Shown here one piece after another: positions 32,262-44,600 of a stretch of DNA of 64,000 nucleotides. The notes beneath the pieces were generated by a model, which worked only from the letters and a program-made list of their open reading frames with translations, did no database searches and had not been told where the DNA came from. Each line of letters starts with the position of its first letter. The stretch's first letter is position 1. The position numbers were made by a program, and so were the translations under genes. This DNA comes from Platerodrilus igneus. Lineage: Eukaryota; Arthropoda; Insecta; Coleoptera; Lycidae. The stretch is taken from the NCBI GenBank assembly GCA_036346225.1, contig JARFIW010001469.1:13486001-13550000 (forward strand), read 5' to 3'.

Positions 32262-34480
32262 TATATTTGAGCAATATTGTAAATAAAAACAGTATAAACA
32301 TCCAATATGTCGCAAAAACTTAACCTAAACACAGACGCACTCGTAGGTACGTTCAATTTATACATTTTCTTATGATTAGGTACTAATCTTCGCACCAATA
32401 TAGTTGTTGCATTGATTTATATACAATTTTCTTGCAATTGGGATCTGGATTATGGCATTAAAGGTGCCCCTTACTTCCTCTCGAGTACCTCTATCTAATC
32501 GTACAACATGAAACTTCCAGCACAACGGTTGACTATTTCTATGAACTCAATGGTGTCTAAAAAGAAATTGGTTCACTTGACAGGAAATTATCTGAACCTA
32601 CTTTAGCTGCTCTGCCATGTTCGCTAATCTCTACACAAGGTAATTAACCTACCAAGCTTAGAGTTTGGATGTTGGAAAAGCAGTGGCTTTTTGAAGAATG
32701 CAATTCCTCTTTTAAAAACCACGCGAGGCATTCTGGACAAACTTCGGAGCGGTAAATCAAATTGGACCTCCTTTATACCGTTTTCACTATCAAACCATTC
32801 ATATATTTAAACTTACATATTTCAGGTTTTACATGTATTCTTAGTAAGTACAAAACCGTGTATGACCTGTCTTTGATTTAAGAGGGAGGACTTATCGGTG
32901 GCATTATATATTTTCTAGACAAAACTAGGCTGTAATAATTATCATGATGATATCACCTCTAACCTTTTTTTAAAAACCGACATAATCTTTATAACCTTTG
33001 ACTATAGATCCAAAAGAGGATGCAAAATAATTCTCTCTTAAATTAGGATTTATAGAAACATAAAACCTATACGTCCGAAAAGGAAATAACTTAATTCAAT
33101 TGGTGAACTTCACTTGTACAGAAACTATTCAAAAAAATGTGATTATAATTAATTCTAGGGAAATGTCACAAGTTGTTTTCATTTGTGTTAACTTAGTGTC
33201 TACTTTTAGGAGACTGAGAACAGTTTGTCGCCGACGGTCCTGAACTGTAAGTAATAATCTTGTAGAACTGATAGAAATGAATTGGCAAAATTAAACTGGA
33301 AGTTATTTAAGTAAATGATTTGTCTATCACACTCAATAAACAAGTTTTCGTTTAAGTTACCTTTAAGCCACCTAGAAACCGGTCTTTAATAAATCTCTGC
33401 CTAAATTAAACTTTTACTAAATATCAAATTAAGTTAAATGATAGCTTTAACCATACGTGCAAGTTGGCATCGGCTTTTCCTCAGATACCGTTTTCATCGA
33501 AAACGCTTTTATTCGTTTAATAGTTTCTTCTATTGGTAGGACAAGCTTGATAATTTTCGTTCAGTTTTGGTATCGTATATTAACACAGGTATATAAATAA
33601 CACAGCACACAAATTACAAATACAAAAATATTCTTTGTACGTGTCTAGCAAAAATGAAAAATGAGAGAGCACAAAAAATGGTTAACGAACACACACAAAA
33701 AGAGCTTCGTGAACTTACAAGTAGAATCCTTAGCTCTGCTCCAATGCGTTGTATGTATGATACTGTTAAGCAAACCCACATCCATCAGCATGTGAGATAC
33801 GAACAAACAATGATATCGTATACAGCACAAATGTAGCAGTATTTTAATTGATCTACGGATTAGTAAAAACTTTGACACGTGTCTCAGATGTTGCACTGAA
33901 GTGCAGCAGTAGATAGATGAGGGTGCGATATTACGTAACACTTCTGGTCTTTATGTCTATATTTTAATCTGAACTTAGTAATTTTATTCGCTAGTGCAAT
34001 ATTAGGTACTTTCATAGGAACAATATAGTTTACTTCAATTTACAATTGCTAAGTGACTCCATGGCAGAATTCGCAAATGTACGGCATTACTAATGAAGAA
34101 TCGAAAGAGATAATTAACTAAAACTTAAAAACCGTTGTTTAATTTTACTCTACAATTAAGACTATAATTTTCAAAAATTACATCATTAAACTAAATCGAC
34201 TATCTATATAATTCAGGTCTTTCTAATAATTCAGGAGTTAATAAAGGTAATTGAAAAGCTATCTGTTCTAATTAAAAAATTCACTATGCTACAAAAGCTT
34301 GCAACAACTGAAACTTGTGTACCATAAGAAATGAAAAACTTGCATCTGAAAATAACTATTCTTACATAAAGTTTAGTTGGTCTTTGGCCTTTACAATTCA
34401 ACAAGAAATGTTGTACCATCGCATACCAAATTTACCACAATATTATAATAAGCATTTACATAATATTAGTATTAACTCAG
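32262..34480. other. Non-repetitive AT-rich segment, no gene supported
   Basis: No convincing coding frame. The stretch 33930-34040 recurs at about 41450-41560, and 34140-34480 recurs at 51370-51712. It is therefore the duplicated 5' flank or intron of the odorant-receptor gene that follows. An exon for the first receptor membrane segment should lie here but was not found. Confidence 0.5.
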
Positions 34481-35385
34481 TACGTCGAGCTTTATACAAT
34501 GGACAAAAACTGGCAAGAAATTACGAGTGTCTTGTCTGTAAGTTTATTATCTACCATTGGTCTTATTAAAGTGTACGTTTTGAGCACCTCCCGTATAAGA
34601 AAATTATTTGATATTATTATAGTCACTGAAGAAGGAATTAAAAAAGATGGAGGGCGTGTTTTTGATATTTATAAGTTACAAGTCGAAAGAAATTTAAATT
34701 CTAACAGGGTTGTTACTTCTTTTGGCGTTGTGAGTTTGATACTGTTTATTACTATTCCGGGTGTCTTGGAACTGATAAACCCGTTAGATGTCTATTACAT
34801 TACTGAGGGCAATTCTACGAAATATTTAAAACGGCCACTACCAATAGTATCCTGGCTTCCTTTCGACCGGTATAAATATTACTGGTATACATTTACTTGG
34901 CAGGCCGTTGCTTGTTTTATCGGCGCATCTGTTATACTAGCATGTAATAACACGTTTATTTCATTGATAAATTTTGCATTTGGACAGATAAAGATTATGC
35001 AGTATAATCTGGTTACTTTGATAAATGATGAAATGCTATACTGTAACCTTAAGAAGATAATTTACCATCACAACGCCATCATACGGTAAGTATAGAATGA
35101 TGTTGATGTTATATAGCTGTAGCTTTACCTAGCAAGATACGTCAAGGTTCTTGATGGCTCTATGAAGATGTTGCTTTTGCTAGATTTTGTATCGTCTTCG
35201 TTACAAATAGCAATACTTGGTTTTGAGATAGTTGTTGTAAGTGGTACGTTTCCAGGTGAAACTATTAAATAAGCTGCTTCTAGGGAGACATATCTGTGCA
35301 GCTAATAAGGGACCTCTCCTTCATGGCCACAATGCTAATGCAACTGTTTCTATATTATTGGTTCGGAAATGAGCTATTGCTAGAG
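34481..35385 (+). CDS. Odorant receptor (7tm_6), partial, three exons
   Basis: Insect odorant receptors form ligand-gated channels with Orco in sensory neuron membranes. Exon a (34481-35085) follows ttaactcag and reads YVELYTMDKNWQEI; it carries two hydrophobic segments (VLSVSLLSTIGLIKVYVL; VVTSFGVVSLILFITIPGV), the family-typical RPLPIVSWLPFD, and a further segment (WQAVACFIGASVILACN). Exon b (35137-35236) reads YVKVLDGSMKMLLLLDF through ILGFEIVV. Exon c (35284-35385) reads GDISVQLIRDLSF and LFLYYWFGNELLLE, a hallmark near the C-terminus. Donors are all gtaagt, acceptors AG, and the phases join perfectly across introns of 51 and 47 bp. The first and last exons were not found, so it may be a partial gene. 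No stop interrupts the 303 codons. Confidence 0.85.
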
Positions 35386-36621
35386 GTAAGTATACTTATT
35401 AATGGCGGTCAATGCAAGACTTTTGCGTCTTATTTCTGGAAAAGATACTTCGTCACAGACCAGTTCGGGCAAGACCGAAATTACAGGAGGAAATCAAAAA
35501 CAACAAGTATCAAAACGAAACCTAAACTGGTTTAAGTCCCACTGTATAAATTAATTAATTACGTTTGACGCATAAATGTGAGTGACAAAGGAAGTTTCAT
35601 CCATATTTTAAAATTAAAGGATCGTATTTTGTATCAATACTCTTAACGAATTTCAGTTATATAGTCGAAATCATGAAAGAATGCATTCACGTCATAGGTT
35701 GATGAATTAAAGAACGACATATTTTTAAATCTTATGCATTAAGTATACTCCGATAGATTCTTTAAAAACATGTCGTTTTTAATTCAGAAACTTATAAGGT
35801 AAATGCATTCTTTTGTGGTTAGTATAATATATATTAACGGGAAACTCATATGTAGATATTCTAAAAAGATTTTGATTTGTAATGGATAGCAAGGAGACGT
35901 GCTTTTAATTGAAAAGCGCATTATATAAAACAATTTCAACTGTGGAAGAGTTTATACCATTAAATAAATTAGATATCAGGTAGTATAATACTAAAAACGC
36001 ATGCTCCATATCACATGTATGAGTGACGACCTAGGTTCTAAAATATACTAGAACATTGGCATGTAAACATTTGGAAAGGTGCGTACAAGGGCGAAGATTG
36101 TTAAAACTTACTCGAAGAACCAATCGCATTTGATGAGATCAGTGTTGGTTAACACGTCGACGTGGGAATGCTGCCATTCATAGTTTAGAAAGGTTACGTA
36201 ATTAAATTTGTACGCAAAATCGACAAAGTTTAGCAGCAAATGATTATATAAAATATATTGAAATGGAAGATCGAAAACTTAAAACAAATTATAACTATAC
36301 TCCACTTCAAAATTGGAGATAATTTTATTTAATTGCAATATGAGTAAACGTTTTAGTATTGATACCAGGAATAGTTAAATTTTCAGAAAAATTAGACTTC
36401 TTAAAACGGTTTAAGGGAGGATGGGACATTGAAATAGATCTATATGGATTGGTAGATATATGCTTTGAAAGAGTAAACGCTGCTGAATTAAAACCAACAA
36501 AACGAATATGCTTTATGGTAAAAATAAAATATTTTATTTCAATCGAGTGATATATAAAAACATTTCTTTAGATTAAATATTTAAGTTTCATAGTACGCAA
36601 GTTAATTTAATTTACTGTTAA
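35386..36621. other. No gene supported; expected receptor 3' exons not found
   Basis: A terminal receptor exon was expected downstream of the gtaagt donor at 35386, but none could be recognised. A 63-codon frame at 36359-36550 has no recognisable family. The rest is AT-rich and unremarkable. Confidence 0.5.
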
Positions 36622-37493
36622 GTGTTTTTAATCGACAAATTTACTTTCAGAAGAGAGAATAAAAACGCAGTGCCATTTTTAGATACGTTACTTATTAGAA
36701 ATACAAATAATTTTATTTTATTAGATTGGTATCAAAAACCAACCAACTCTGGAAGGTACTTAAATTACTTCTCGTATCACTCTTACAAAATAAAAATAAA
36801 TTTTATTTTAACACTAAAAAACAGAATTAAAACAATAAGTCACCATACATTTTATCAAAAAAAATTTAAACAAACTTTTTAATATTTAAAAAAAAACAAC
36901 TATCCTCCAAAATTAATAAAACGTCTTTTATATAACCACACTACAGAAATTACAGATAATAATACACATAACAACACAATAATAATAATAATAATAATAA
37001 TAAACAAATAGACAGTACAGTTACATTTAAATCTCTTCCATACATTGAACACCTTACACCAAAACTAACTAACGTATTTAACAAATTTAACATAAAAATA
37101 ACTTCTAAAAATACTTTAACCTTAAATTACATTTTCTCTAAAATTAAAGATAAAACTCCTATTTTAAATAAAAGGAACATCATATATAAAATCAATTGTC
37201 TAGATTGTAACGAGTGTTACGTAGGACAAAGCAAACAAACCCTTAGGCAACGAATAACCCAACATAAGAGCGATATACGTATAAAACCAAATGATTGTGC
37301 CCTATGTATACACGTAAATACTAAAAACCATAAAATAGATTTTATCAATCCAATTATATTACAGATGGAAGACAAAAAATCAAAAAGAGAGTTTCTAGAA
37401 ATCTGCCACATCTACCAGCAAAAAAATACTATGAACAAAAGAACAGATATTAATAACTTAAATTGTATCTACACGTATCCTCTAAATATCAAA
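36622..37493 (+). pseudogene. Penelope-like element: RT C-terminus and GIY-YIG endonuclease
   Basis: The RT end reads AVPFLDTLLIRN, YQKPTNSGRYLNYFSYHS and LTLKNRI, the typical Penelope thumb region. After a frame change around a short (AAT)n run (36969-37008) the frame continues YIPYIEHLTPKL, IIYKINCLDCNECYVGQS and TLRQRITQHKSDI, which is the GIY-YIG nuclease core with its CCHH-type cysteines, followed by a Glu in REFLEICHI. Start and most of the RT are missing (5' truncation). The product would prime and integrate the element's own cDNA. Confidence 0.85.
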
Positions 37494-37587
37494 AATAAAA
37501 AACAACCACACAGCAACAAATTTGTCAATGGATCTATAAGATGAATTTCTCTTAATAATATTAAAATAAATAAATATAATAAAAAAC

Positions 37588-37588
<1 letters not shown>

Positions 37589-37667
<79 letters not shown>

Positions 37668-37716
37668 AAAAAACAACGCACCCACATACACACACATACA
37701 TACATACATACATACA
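37589..37716. repeat. (AC)n and (ACAT)n microsatellites
   Basis: About 37 AC units (37589-37663), an A-rich spacer, then ACAT repeats (about 37686-37716), right after the Penelope endonuclease. Confidence 0.95.
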
Positions 37717-38129
37717 CTCACAGTGCTACATGCAGATACATACACAGAATAGTTATAATAAACATTTTTTAAGGTTGCCTTTTAATAACAATTTCTATCA
37801 AACTTTTGACTTTTATTTATTATCAATATTTTATTTACATAATACTTTTACCTCTTGTTGTATTTTGAAGTTGTTATATACATTTTAGAAGATTTATAAC
37901 CAAAATAACTTTTTATGTTAATCGCCAATTTATTATAACCTCGCCTTGAGTATACAATATCATTTAATGTTTATTTATCAATTCTGTTATTGTAGTACCT
38001 TTGAAAAAGGATTAAAATAAATCCGAAAGCTCAGGTTTATAAAAAAGAGTTTTATTAAATAATCCAGCCGACCTAAAACCCACAACATTTTTAGAAAATT
38101 ACAATAAAGGAGGTCGTTATTAGTAATTC

Positions 38130-38130
<1 letters not shown>
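37717..38130 (+). other. Penelope 3' flank with possible decayed ribozyme motif
   Basis: No coding frame. Near 38000-38035 a stem-loop (ggatt/aatcc) is followed by gaaag, an arrangement seen around hammerhead cores reported in Penelope-like elements. The expected CUGAnGA box is at best degenerate (ttgaaaa). Confidence 0.35.

Positions 38131-38160
<30 letters not shown>
38131..38160. repeat. (TA)n tract at LTR start
   Basis: A TA run ending exactly where the family A' LTR begins (tgctgtaatt at 38161). Confidence 0.95.
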
Positions 38161-38162
<2 letters not shown>

Positions 38163-39614
38163 CTGTAATTATAGGGTTAATTTAGGGGTAGGTTAAGTCT
38201 TAGAAGTCGTAGAATAAACAAAAGAAACTCCCAAGTAACACAAGCACATAATTACAGATATTACAAGAGTAAATAGGTCATTATAAATATTATTAATTGA
38301 GAGCACACTGTACATAGCAGTACAAGCAATTAAAACACATATCCAAGAGTAGCTACGAGCAAAGATAAGAATTTAAAAATGTAATGAAACGCATTGAAAT
38401 TAAATCAGTGAAAAACCTGCATGAATTGGCTAGATAAATATTCAAAAACTGCGTTAATATATCATCTTAAACGCACGCAGAAATTATGCATTATTTAAAA
38501 GCGTACGTGAAAACACAATTGGTAAAGTTTCCCTAAATAACAAAAGATAAGACACTTGGTCTCGCCCAGCACGTGGAGTCAACGAATCGCAAACAAAAGA
38601 GTCCGATCCTATAAATATCATGCCAATTGAATATCGAGTTAGTATACTTTAGAAACTGGGCAGTCACTATACTTGAAAGTGCTAAATATTTACGTGAACA
38701 GTAAATTAAATTAAAAGTGAAAATTAAAGAGTGTGTAGCTGTGCAAGCGAGCCGTACTTCTAAAGATGTAAGTAGATCAGATTTAGTAAAATTATACCAT
38801 TTCTAATAATAAATAAAACAGGGCTTTTAATTACCATCACAATTACAATCTTTACTACAATCTTAAATTACAATCAAAATAACGATCCTAATAAAGATTT
38901 TGTTAGGATTCCTGTTAATTACGATCCTAAATACAATTTTAGATACGAGACTCTGGAGAATGCTGCTTGTTCAAGCAATTTGATAATCTCTGAAAATGGT
39001 AAATATTTTATTACAAAAATGAAAAACTTTTCATTGGAATAAACTCACCAATAACGATTTGGATACTAATTTGCTCGGATGTCGACTTCAATTCTGGGGA
39101 ATGCAGAGCACCTTCTGAACCACTTCAGGTTAGATATTTTAATCTGAATTATTTTAGAAACTGTTTTTATCTCAATAATAGTTCAAAGTGTAAGAGCCGA
39201 CAAATTAGGGTTTCTTGTATAAATTTATGAAAAGTAATAGACATCTTGAAACGTTTCAAAAGTTTTCTAAATGTAATAAAAAGCTCGTTTTGCTGGCTAG
39301 ATTTTCTAAAAATCTGACACATGTAAATCATTTAAAAAAAAGACGATATTTAAAAAGATTGTAAATATTCAATCATTATACTGTGTATTGTAGAACTGCT
39401 TTATTTAATTTAATCAGCTAGTCGAGGCAAAGAAAATTAACATTTCTACAAGTGCTTGAGTAATAAAAGAATAAATCACGACATAAGTATACTTGCCCAA
39501 GGGTAGGGGCTAACAGGGGTTAACACAGCATAAATATGACAAGCCCAAATTGAGGGGCTGCGGGTATCACCGCTTAAGTGTGTACGCCAAAGCCGTGGGG
39601 CAAATATCACAGTA
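38161..39614 (+). repeat. 5' LTR, family A' (1.45 kb)
   Basis: It starts TGCTGTAATTATAGGG and ends ATCACAGTA at 39614, followed by the primer-site-like tggcgacccaaag. Two or three further terminus/primer-site modules precede it (39486, 39530 and the part up to 39614). The start matches the relic at 3930. A TATA-like box could not be fixed. Confidence 0.75.
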
Positions 39615-39980
39615 AATATGGCGACCCAAAGCTACAGGTGATAACACCACTAAAACTAAATTAAAATTGAAAAGCAAAATTAAAAATTTTAAAAATTTGT
39701 AGGAGCGAGAAATTTAAAATTTAAATTTGTAAAAGTACGAATAAAAATTTAATTTAACAGGGTTAGGAATTAAAAATCTGAAGGAATTTGAAATATTAAT
39801 AAAAATTTAAAAATGGATAAACGAATTAAGGAGACCAGATAGGCATTAAGGAAACAAGGGGTTAAAATAGGGTCACAAGAAGGTGTAATTCTACAAGATA
39901 CATCAATTGAAATGCAAGGACAACAATTAACGAGGAGTCAAAGCGAAGAACAACAGACATTGTTTCTTTCAAACATAAAT
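39615..39980 (+). pseudogene. gag: Leader and Gag N-terminus, family A'
   Basis: The leader (39617-39812) parallels 4063-4258. The Gag start at 39813 reads MDKRIKETR, then TAG at 39840, then ALRKQGVKIGSQEG, matching the Gag start at 9574. Similarity ends near 39980, where the element is truncated into host-like AT-rich sequence. Confidence 0.75.
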
Positions 39981-41639
39981 TAGTTTGTAAGAAGTATTTT
40001 ATTACAAAAAAATTGTTGCTTACTTATTTAAAATTTAGGGAATTAAACTGATTCTTCTGAGGATGGTTTACTCGGTTATAATTATTTCCACGTTTGTAAG
40101 GTTTGTTTGGCCAAAAAAATTCTTAACAGATAATCTATTAAAGGGTCAGAGTGTTTCGAACTCAGATCACAAATTCTCCTGGTAAAAAAAATATTATATG
40201 ATTAACACTTATTATTATCCCTTACGTTAAATATATATCAGTTAAAAATAAATCTAAAAGTGATACTTACAGAATCCACAAAAACGCTCTTCGTAATAAA
40301 ATATCTTCTTATTTTAAATTGACATCAAATCAGCTTACAAGATTCTCCAGAAAAAAATTCTCATTTCAAACAGCAATTACCAAAGCACATTTCTGGTTAA
40401 ATCTTCCTTTCGATTATTTAATACAATTTTTAAAATACGGTTATCTCGAGACACTTCCCTCTGCAGTTGTGACAAATTTGCTACAGAATTTGTAATGTTG
40501 ATATCCGCTCCAGAATGTACCATTTCAATCTCGTAAGAATTCTGCAGCAAAATTGTAAAACGCAAATCGCAATATTAAATATACATACCCGAACATGTTC
40601 AAAAATGGGATCATAATTATTGTCTTCTAACCCTACGATACAAAAGTCGTTTTCATGTTCTCTCTAAAAAGAATTAATATTGTATTAACTGCCGTCCACG
40701 ACTTTGAACTTTAGAAATTTCTCAAATGCCGTCATCTTTTATATTCCTTTAGTGCTTACACCGATATATTTTTTTGAGTTTTTTGTGGCACATTTTCTAC
40801 ATTGTCCCTATCAAAGGTATTAGTAAATTCAAACACGGGTTTGTTGTTAAGATTTCACAGTTTTCAAAGTATCATCTGTGGACACCTCATTTTGTTCTTG
40901 TACTTCTCTTGTCTTTCTTTAGCTGTTTGATGTCTTTCAAGTTTTTTTAAGTTTTTCCAAATTTTACTTATATATTCTCATGTTCTATAATCTCAATTTG
41001 TTCTGTAATGTAAATTTGGACATGACTTCTTAAACTCCATCTCAATTTCACGCCAAATCTTATTCTTATAGTATATACATCAGTTTCCTTATCTAATACG
41101 TGCTTATTTTGCAATCAAGGCTAATATGTGGCTTCCCGCTGCTACTTCACCTCTAGGAACCCTAACTTTAGTTGAGGAAGTATTCGTGGTACAGATCTTA
41201 ACAACTAATATATATGTAGGAACGATTCATATCCGGACAATATTCAAAAGTAGTAATATACTGTATTTGAATTCAATTATCGGGTGGCACAATAAACAAA
41301 TTTTTAGGTTAAGTTACGTTTGAGCAACACACAAACCTGGCTTTAATAAAACTCAGCCTAAATTTACTTTCTTGCATCGCAGTAAACATATTCTGTACTA
41401 AATCTCAATTCGAAAAAGTCCCAACTTTAACAAAACGGATATTACGTAACACTTCTGGTTATTAGGTACATATGTCAATCTGAATTTAGTTATTTTCTAA
41501 TTAGTGAAATGTAAAGTACTTTCATATAAGCAAGATAGTTTACTTCAATTTAGGTGGAACAATTGCTCAGCACCTCATCTAGGACATGGAGAAAACTAAA
41601 ATTTGTAGACAAATCGTGCTGCCTCTGATAATGCGTTTG
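39981..41639. other. No gene supported; contains duplicated receptor-flank fragment
   Basis: AT-rich sequence without a convincing frame. About 41450-41560 (from attacgtaacacttctgg) matches 33930-34040 upstream of the odorant receptor, so it is a third copy of that flank. Confidence 0.5.
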
Positions 41640-44600
41640 GATATTCTAAATAATTTTTTACCCAATGCCCATCAATAGATCCAGCCCTGGTTCGCGAAGC
41701 AATCGCTAATTTTAGAGACTTCCTACTTTCACCAGCTCCTACAATTAATTTCCTTGAAGATTCGTCTGAATTTTCGATTCTGTTCTTCGTATTACGTCTA
41801 ATGCCTCTGGCTCCGATTACATTTCATCTCGTATGTCTCTTCTTTTCTAGTTAATTTACTTCTATTGTGAATACTTTTTTCGCACTATCACTTTTCCTGA
41901 TCTTTAGAGGGAGGCTTTTGTGCGTCCTTTGCCCAAATAGCCATGCCCTCCTACTTACAGTGAGTATCCTACGCACTTTGTCAAAGTCAGTTGAATATAT
42001 ATAGAATGCTGTGATTCCCTATAAGAATCGTGCCTCACGAATTGGACGCCAAGATTGTTGTGATTCACCTTTTTAGTCAACAGGAACTGGTCCTTTCTAA
42101 AAAACATTCGAGCCCCACAGATTGGGCGTCAAGATTGCTGTGATTCTCGTTACTACGGTGAATGGCCCATCGTTCGGGTCGACAGGATTACTGTGATTCT
42201 CGTTAATACGGTGAATGGCTCCTGGTTGGGGTGCCAAGATTGCTGTGATTCCCTATAAGAATCGAGCCTCACGAATTGGGGGTCAAGATTTGCTGTGATT
42301 TCCTCAAAATTAACTGGTCCGTTGACTTTCTTCTGATAATCGCCTCTTGACTCTTTCCGCCTCGGCAGCTCACCTAGACAAAACTTTTATCCTCATTCAT
42401 TAAAAAAAAAACACATTCCTACCACAAACATCAACGTTAACTCTATTTACACCAATATTCACAATACATTAAAATTTCAAAATTAAATTTCTGCATAAAT
42501 TTCAGCATTATAAAATTTCAAGTTCAAATTTGTCATCATTTTAATTTGCATCCGGAATTAGAGTCCTTGTAGGATGCATACTAATTAAATAAACAATATT
42601 TGCAGACCTGAGTCTGAATAAAAGGGAGCATCTCCCACCCCTTTACGTTAATTTAAAAGGTTAGTCTAATTGAGCTCAAAGACAGACCCACATTTTCATC
42701 ATAATCAAAAACATAAACCTGATAAATACTCCTTTCTACTTATACAAGAAAATTTTACCTTAAAATTAAAAATTTGTTGTTTATACAAATTTACTACTGT
42801 TCATTTTTATCAAACAAATTATAAAGATATTCAACACACACCAAAACATCTAAGATCGAACAAAAATGCATAATTTACCTGAAGATTAATGCACTCGTGG
42901 CTTCAATGTACATCGGACTAGCTAATCCCACCATTCCAGCTGGTTTATGTTTACTTCTTCGGATTTATGGCCGCCTTTAAAATTTTTCTCCACCACCATT
43001 CGTCTAAAAGGTTTCAGGGTTTCTCAGAAACTCATCTAAGTATATCGAAATCTTGTTTTGTGGATCCAATCACGTTTACGAATAACATTAGATTACTAAA
43101 CACTCCCAATAAATAGCACTGAAATTCATAATTCTTTGACGCTATACCAAAAACTGCCTACTCCTATTTATTTATTTATTGTTATTAATTTGGATAATTG
43201 GTACAGCAATACCCGCAAATATAACTAGACTTTGTTACCTTCATTTATCTCTTCTAAGTGTACTAATAACTTTTATTGTAGCACGTAATCACCACGTATT
43301 CTACTTAAAGTATCGAATAATCAAAAAAATAAAGAACAAAACTGTTTGAAGTATCGAATAAAATCAAAAATATAAGAGAGCGAAACTCCTATTAGCACGG
43401 GTTTATATAATGGCTCGCTTGCAAATCGAATTTGTCCCGCAACGGCCAATTTTCAGAAATTCGCATTCTATTTTCACTTTCGATGTCTCGGCACAATGAT
43501 TCTACTGAAATTTGCACTCGTCCGCGTTGAAAATCTAAGAAATTTCCACACGGCTCGCAACACGTCCGAGAACAACTAATTAACTTTACACACCAACTGA
43601 TATGCTTTTCCCTCTCATGTTTGCATCTTATTTCAACCTTAATCGCCAATCTAGTCTGTTCATTCTATCTAAAACCTGTGCGCTTGTTTCACATTTTCCC
43701 CCTCATTTAACTGCTAATGCATTCCATCTCGCTTGTCTTTATACCACAAACTCGCTTTCTTACTTGCACTCATATAGCTTAAAGCTTATCAACTATCATA
43801 TACATCGTTATTCTTTGCAGGTGTTCCTGATTTCTAATACGCCGAAGTCTTTTGCGTGCCTTTCCTATGTCTTTATAATTTCTCGATAGTTTTAGTACTT
43901 GGAAAGATTAAATTTTATGCTCCACGGTTTTAATAACGCGTATTATCTAATGAAAACCTACATTACTTCTTTTTAAACGTTGATTATGATTATATACAAA
44001 AACCCTACATTCTAATTGAATGATTTAAATCTACACAGTAGGCGTTTTAATTAAGCGTACTATTTTACACTGCTCTGATATACATGGTGTTTAACATTAT
44101 CTAAACAATATAAACCCTATGTTTAGAAGTAAATGACGAATTTATCCAATATGCCTTTAAATGAAGCGTATTATTACCCAAAGCTTTCTTATACACGGTG
44201 ATTAAAATTATTTTATGTCGTTAATTAATTTTCTACCCTGGTCTAAATTTGAGTAATATATAGCAGTCAATCAGGTCAAAGCCTATTTGTAACAACATTC
44301 TCTTTTCGACACATCAATCTGGTTTTTGCAAGGGTCATGGTATTTGCTCAGCTCTACTTCAGGCAGTTGATGATATAAGAGACGTAATGGACAACAAACA
44401 GATTGCTATTCTTATTTTAATTGATTTTAGCGTTGTAATAAGGCCAGTTTTGAAAATCTCTGTGCTAAATTATAAAAGTTCAAAGTTGACCTTCTATTGC
44501 AGTGGCCGGAGGCAACAGGTTATCACTGCTGGTACTAATTCTTTATCCAATTGGGTTGAACGAAAGGTGCTCCACAGAGGAGCGCTTTAGGTCTCCTCCT

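Noticed and set aside
33654..33836. 60-codon frame as first odorant-receptor exon
   Set aside because: Hydrophilic, no membrane segment, no suitable donor site; not receptor-like.
36359..36550. 63-codon frame as last odorant-receptor exon
   Set aside because: Lacks the receptor C-terminal pattern and correct phase; no other family recognised.
37469..37745. Cys-Val-rich minus frames
   Set aside because: Translation of the (AC)n microsatellite opposite the Penelope relic.
40377..40565. 62-codon minus frame
   Set aside because: Short, no motif, expected by chance in this length of sequence.
42007..42300. CRISPR-like array
   Set aside because: Units of ~50 bp look regular, but each is an LTR end plus primer-site motif, and the setting is a eukaryotic retrotransposon.
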